A stretch of 64,000 nucleotides of DNA from Misgurnus anguillicaudatus (lineage: Eukaryota; Chordata; Actinopteri; Cypriniformes; Cobitidae), in contig NC_073354.2 of the NCBI RefSeq assembly GCF_027580225.2, positions 32,590,501 through 32,654,500 on the forward strand. The letters run 5' to 3'. The notes beneath the pieces were generated by a model. The model was not told the DNA's origin and searched no databases. It was given only the letters and a program-made list of their open reading frames with translations. Of this stretch, positions 53,136 through 64,000 are shown piece after piece; within the stretch, counting starts at the first letter, position 1; the number at the start of each line of letters is the position of its first letter. The translations under genes and the position numbers were made by a program.

Positions 53136-56100
53136 TGTCACAAGTCGGGGTGGACCCAGATGTAAATAAGGTCACGCCCCTTTCTCCACCTCGAGGAGAT
53201 TCCCAAAGCCACCCCAATGACCAGACACACAAGGTAAGCATAAATTAAAATGTACTTTATTTAATTACTTAAAAATGATAAATAGGGAGGGGAAAAGGGG
53301 GTCTTAAAATAATGGCCACTCTAGGCTCTCCTCCTTCAGCACCCACGGGATCTTCACACAGTCCATGCTCCGAATGTTCCTTCTCATTCTCCTTTCTCTC
53401 CACAGGTGGTCGCTAGGACACAAAAAACACTGTTACTGAACTCTGAATGTTTCTCACCGGCTCCGCTGCTTACAGCTTTCTGGGTAGGTATCACGTTCAC
53501 AGTCTGTTCTTCAATGGTTCACTCTCGTTTTCCTGTCTCTCTCCACAGGTGGTCGCTAGGACACAAGACACTGTTACTGAACTTCGAAGGTTTCTCACCG
53601 GCTCCGCTGCTTACAGCTTTCTGGGTAGGTATCACGTTCACAGTCGGTTCTTCAATGATTCACTCTCGTTTTCCTGTCTCTCTCTACAGGTGATCGCTAA
53701 GACACAGAAACACTGTTACTGGACTTTGAATGTTTCTCACCGGCTCCGCTGCTTACAGCTCTCTGGGTAAGTATCACGTTCACCGTCGGTTCCTCTGTAG
53801 GTCAGCAGGGGGGCGAAGGTCACACACCACCTCGCCGGGTCGAGCGCTGCCCTATCCCCACTGTCCGTAGGCCGATCGAATCCCGGATAGGGGCGCCCTT
53901 TCGTAGAGACCACGGGGGCGGCGGACCCTTTCGCCTCCGACTCTGCGACAATACAAACACAGATAAGCTTACACCGCAAATGCTTCTAATATTTTACTCA
54001 CAGTCCTTCACGGCTCTTGGTCTGCGTCTCTTCGTACTCTTAAAACAGCACACAGCGTATGGTAGCAGAAATTTCTGGGGTCGTTAGCCCCTCCGTCCTC
54101 TGCCCAGTAGAGAAGATGGATGTACGGGGCTTCGTCTACAAGATACACAGCAACCCACAGCAAATACACAGCACCACTCCAATGTCAAAGCTTATTTTTT
54201 GTAACGTCTCACTCACCACCCTATAAGTGCAACCCCACAAGGAAAAGCGCCCGGTGTCCTCCACTGCGCGTGGGCTAAATAGGGGCGATGGCAAACACGA
54301 CCGAAATAAAGTCTCGTTGCTGTGGCTGTTTTGGATCTATGCTTCCAGCGGCTCGCCCACCACACTATTATAGGGGCAGGGCCGCCCGTTTCCTCCTCGA
54401 GGACTCCAACGCTCACACAGGTTAATCTCTGCAGTTTACTCCACACCAAACAAGTATACTCACAGCGGATAGCCTTTGTTTACGTTGTACAACAAGGTCA
54501 GTTTTCTTCCTGCCTTACTCCTTCAAAAGTACTGGTTAAACCAAAGTTCCTTTCTACTCATCGGATTTCCCGTTTACTCCAGCAGGTCCACCGTCAACTA
54601 CAGTGAGAGAGGGAGAGAGAGAGAAATACAGACAGCCACCACGTCTGACAATGAGCACAGCTCCGTTCCTCAGCACACACTAACAACTTCCCCAAGAAGT
54701 ACACGGGGTGCTCCTCTACGAGATCCACAGCTCGCCCTTCTTTCACCTCCTGTGGCTCCGTCTTCTTTCCGCGCGCTCCTCGCGCAGCCCGGATCAACAG
54801 AGCCTTCGGGCTCTTCAAAGGGTGCGTGTTTCTTCCTGCCTACGGCAAGGGAGCTTTCCCCGTGTCAATCACTACTCGTGTCCATTCCTTCTCGTGTCAA
54901 GCCCTCTCTTTGTGTTACAACAGAGCTATTTATTTCCCACAGCCTCCAATCACCATCCGCTTCATAATGTCTTTCACCTGTGGCTCGTAAAGCCCTAATT
55001 TCGTTGCCCTGGAAACCAGGAAGTGAGAAGGTCCGTCCTCAAATGCAGGCCGGTGGGAAACCTTCCGGGCGGAACCAAACTTCCCTAGCTTTGGTTCCGC
55101 CCCTGAAAAGATCGTCACCTTGTGACATCCTCCCCCGCCAATCCGTTCTCGTCCCGAGAACGAGTTATTTGGGGACTGATACCATATAATGGGGTCTGTC
55201 TTTTTAAAAAAAAATGTGGTAGGCCATTGGGGGACCTTGGTCTCAACCCGAGGTGGACTGCCGACTACGCCAAATCTGTCACAAGTCGGGGTGGACCCAG
55301 ATGTAAATAAGGTCACGCCCCTTTCTCCACCTCGAGGAGATTCCCAAAGCCACCCCAAATGACCAGACACACAAGGTAAGCATAAATTAAAATGTACTTT
55401 ATTTAATTACTTAAAAATGATAAATAGGGAGGGGAAAAGGGGGTCTTAAAATAATGGCCACTCTAGGCTCTCCTCCTTCAGCACCCACGGGATCTTCACA
55501 CAGTCCATGCTCCGAATGTTCCTTCTCATTCTCCTTTCTCTCCACAGGTGGTCGCTAGGACACAAAAAACACTGTTACTGAACTTTGAATGTTTCTCACC
55601 GGCTCCGCTGCTTACAGCTTTCTGGGTAGGTATCACGTTCACAGTCTGTTCTTCAATGGTTCACTCTCGTTTTCCTGTCTCTCTCCACAGGTGGTCGCTA
55701 GGACACAAGACACTGTTACTGAACTTCGAAGGTTTCTCACCGGCTCCGCTGCTTACAGCTTTCTGGGTAGGTATCACGTTCACAGTCGGTTCTTCAATGA
55801 TTCACTCTCGTTTTCCTGTCTCTCTCTACAGGTGATCGCTAAGACACAGAAACACTGTTACTGGACTTTGAATGTTTCTCACCGGCTCCGCTGCTTACAG
55901 CTCTCTGGGTAAGTATCACGTTCACCGTCGGTTCCTCTGTAGGTCAGCAGGGGGGCGAAGGTCACACACCACCTCGCCGGGTCGAGCGCTGCCCTATCCC
56001 CACTGTCCGTAGGCCGATCGAATCCCGGATAGGGGCGCCCTTTCGTAGAGACCACGGGGGCGGCGGACCCTTTCGCCTCCGACTCTGCGACAATACAAAC

Positions 56101-57268
56101 ACAGATAAGCTTACACCGCAAATGCTTCTAATATTTTACTCACAGTCCTTCACGGCTCTTGGTCTGCGTCTCTTCGTACTCTTAAAACAGCACACAGCGT
56201 ATGGTAGCAGAAATTTCTGGGGTCGTTAGCCCCTCCGTCCTCTGCCCAGTAGAGAAGATGGATGTACGGGGCTTCGTCTACAAGATACACAGCAACCCAC
56301 AGCAAATACACAGCACCACTCCAATGTGAAAGCTTATTATTTGTAAAGTCTCACTCACCACGCTATAAGTGCAACACCACAAGGAAAAGCGCCCGGTGTC
56401 CTCCACTGCGCTTGGGCTAAATAGGGGCGATGGCAAACACGACCAAAATAGAGTCTCGTTGCTGTGGCTGTTTTGGATCTATGCTTCCAGCGGCTCGCCC
56501 ACCACGCTATTATAGGGGCAGGGCCGCCCGTTTCCTCCTCGAGGACTCCAACGATCACACAGGTTAATCTCTGCAGTTTACTCCACACCAAACAAGTATA
56601 CTCCCAGCGGATAGCCTTTGTTTACGTTGTACAACAAGGTCAGTTTTCTTCCTGCTTTACTCCTTCAAAAGTACTGGTTAAACCAAAGTTCCTTTCTACT
56701 CATCGGATTTTCCGTTTACTCCAGCAGGTCCACCGTCAACTACAGTGAGAGAGGGAGAGAGAGAGAAATACAGACAGCCACCACGTCTGACAATGAGCAC
56801 AGCTCCGTTCCTCAGCACACACTAACAACTTCCCCAAGAAGTACACGGGGTGCTCCTCTACGAGATCCACAGCTCGCCCTTCTTTCACCTCCTGTGGCTC
56901 CGTCTTCTTTCCGCGCGCTCTCGCGCAGCCCGGATCAACAGAGCCTTCGGGCTCTTCAAAGGGTGCGTGTTTCTTCCTGCCTTCGGCAAGGGAGCTTTCC
57001 CCGTGTCAATCGCTACGCGTGTCCATTCCTTCTCGTGTCAAGCCCTCTCTTTGTGTTACAACAGAGCTATTTATTTCCCACAGCCTCCAATCACCATCCG
57101 CTTCATAATGTCTTTCACCTGTGGCTCGTAAAGCCCTAATTTCGTTGCCCTGGGAACCAGGAAGTGAGAAGGTCCGTCCTCAAATGCAGGCCGGTGGGAA
57201 ACCTTCCGGGCGGAACCAAACTTCCCTAGCTTTGGTTCCGCCCCTGAAAAGATCGTCACCTTGTGACA
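53136..57268 (-). mobile_element. LTR element with 1992-bp LTRs and a 149-bp interior
   Basis: Two nearly identical 1992-bp direct repeats (53136-55127 and 55277-57268) begin TGTCACAAG and end CTTGTGACA, and the whole is flanked by ATAG (53132-53135 and 57269-57272). Read on the minus strand, the 149-bp interior starts GATTTGGCGTAGTCGGCAG (possible primer-binding site) and ends in purine-rich GGCGGGGGAGGA directly before the next LTR (polypurine tract). There is no gag or pol. The few LTR differences imply a recent insertion. A non-autonomous LTR retrotransposon with an unusual LTR-to-interior ratio. Confidence 0.88.
53403..53790. repeat. Three 141-143 bp tandem units inside the LTR (copy 1)
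   Basis: Units start with CAGGTGGTCGCT, or CAGGTGATCGCT in the third, at 53403, 53546 and 53687. Each contains CACCGGCTCCGCTGCTTACA. The same triplet recurs in the other LTR from about 55545. The open frames here repeat with the units and are not genes. Confidence 0.85.
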
Positions 57269-57714
57269 ATAGCACAACAAGTGTTTAACATCTCAGTCTT
57301 GTTATTTAAATCTATTTATCCCTTTTCAGATCCACTTGCTTCTCAGAACGAATGCCATGTAAGAGACAACAACACAATAATGTGAAAGGATTCATTGTTG
57401 TTTCACATGAAAATTAATCAGCGCTTGTGATGTCTCAGCTGAAGCAATCTTACTGGCTTCTTTCAGAGCATACTAACATAAATGCTTTTATTAAAGATAA
57501 GGAGGATGGTTTTAATTATCCCATGATCTCTTATTTGTCAAAAGCTCAAGGGAAATTTGATCACCCCTTAAAGGTAAAAATCGCTAAAATCACATTTACT
57601 CATATAGTAGTACTGCAGCATCTTGCTAATTTCTATATAGACTTTGTTTTGTACCAGAATCTGCATTTAAGTTTGAGTCATGTAAAGACTATTTTAGTAA
57701 AGCCCAGTCTTCTC

Positions 57715-64000
<6,286 letters not shown>

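Noticed and set aside
53406..53770. Overlapping 95- and 107-codon frames, repeated at 55548-55912
   Set aside because: They follow the 142-bp tandem units inside the LTRs and are duplicated with them; no family resemblance.
54476..57139. 163- and 173-codon frames in the GC-rich part of each LTR
   Set aside because: The frame differs between the two LTR copies because of single-base indels, so it is not conserved.

Overview
The window is vertebrate genomic DNA, almost certainly from a teleost and most likely a cyprinid. It has intron-split genes with GT/AG borders and a very high load of nested hAT, L2, Ty3/gypsy, Penelope-like and palindromic DNA elements. It also has long CA/GT microsatellites and one tRNA-headed SINE resembling the DANA family of Danio relatives. 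No bacterial or viral gene set is present.

The host genes form a tandem cluster of plasminogen-like genes, all on the minus strand. From right to left they are: gene 4, from 64000 (cut by the window edge) to 57715; gene 3, 48163 to 41793; gene 2, 35577 to 23747; and gene 1, a decayed relic, 20381 to 13540. Genes 1-3 each start with a nearly identical 49-bp signal-peptide exon and share a proximal promoter block. None shows the N-terminal PAN domain or the first kringle of classical plasminogen. All are built from one four-exon, two-kringle cassette that resembles plasminogen kringles 2 and 3 (standard exon lengths 121+119+163+125 = 528 nt, 176 codons, phase 1 at both ends). The cysteines that form the K2-K3 inter-kringle disulphide are kept.

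Gene 2 has two cassettes followed by a complete trypsin-like protease domain; its predicted exons sum to 1890 nt (629 residues). Gene 3 has two cassettes and then ends, because the splice donor that would lead to a protease reads TT instead of GT; it predicts a 383-residue secreted kringle-only protein. Gene 4 carries at least four and a half cassettes (nine complete kringles plus part of a tenth), and a stop codon follows the last kringle cysteine, so it is also kringle-only. One of its cassettes has lost an intron exactly. This layout recalls the independent rise of apolipoprotein(a) from plasminogen in mammals, but with a K2-K3 unit.

The left 12 kb is a fossil Ty3/gypsy retrotransposon (gag zinc knuckle, protease, RT, RNase H, integrase on the plus strand). 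It is broken by a TIR element, an L2-type LINE that itself holds a 3.3-kb long-TIR element, and a hAT element. Introns and spacers of the kringle cluster hold a second L2 LINE, a Penelope-like element with a GIY-YIG-type tail, and three further hAT elements with clear 8-bp duplications (one nested in another). They also hold a gypsy-type solo LTR, a 2.8-kb palindromic element with microsatellites, and an unusual recent LTR element of two 1992-bp LTRs around only 149 bp of internal DNA.
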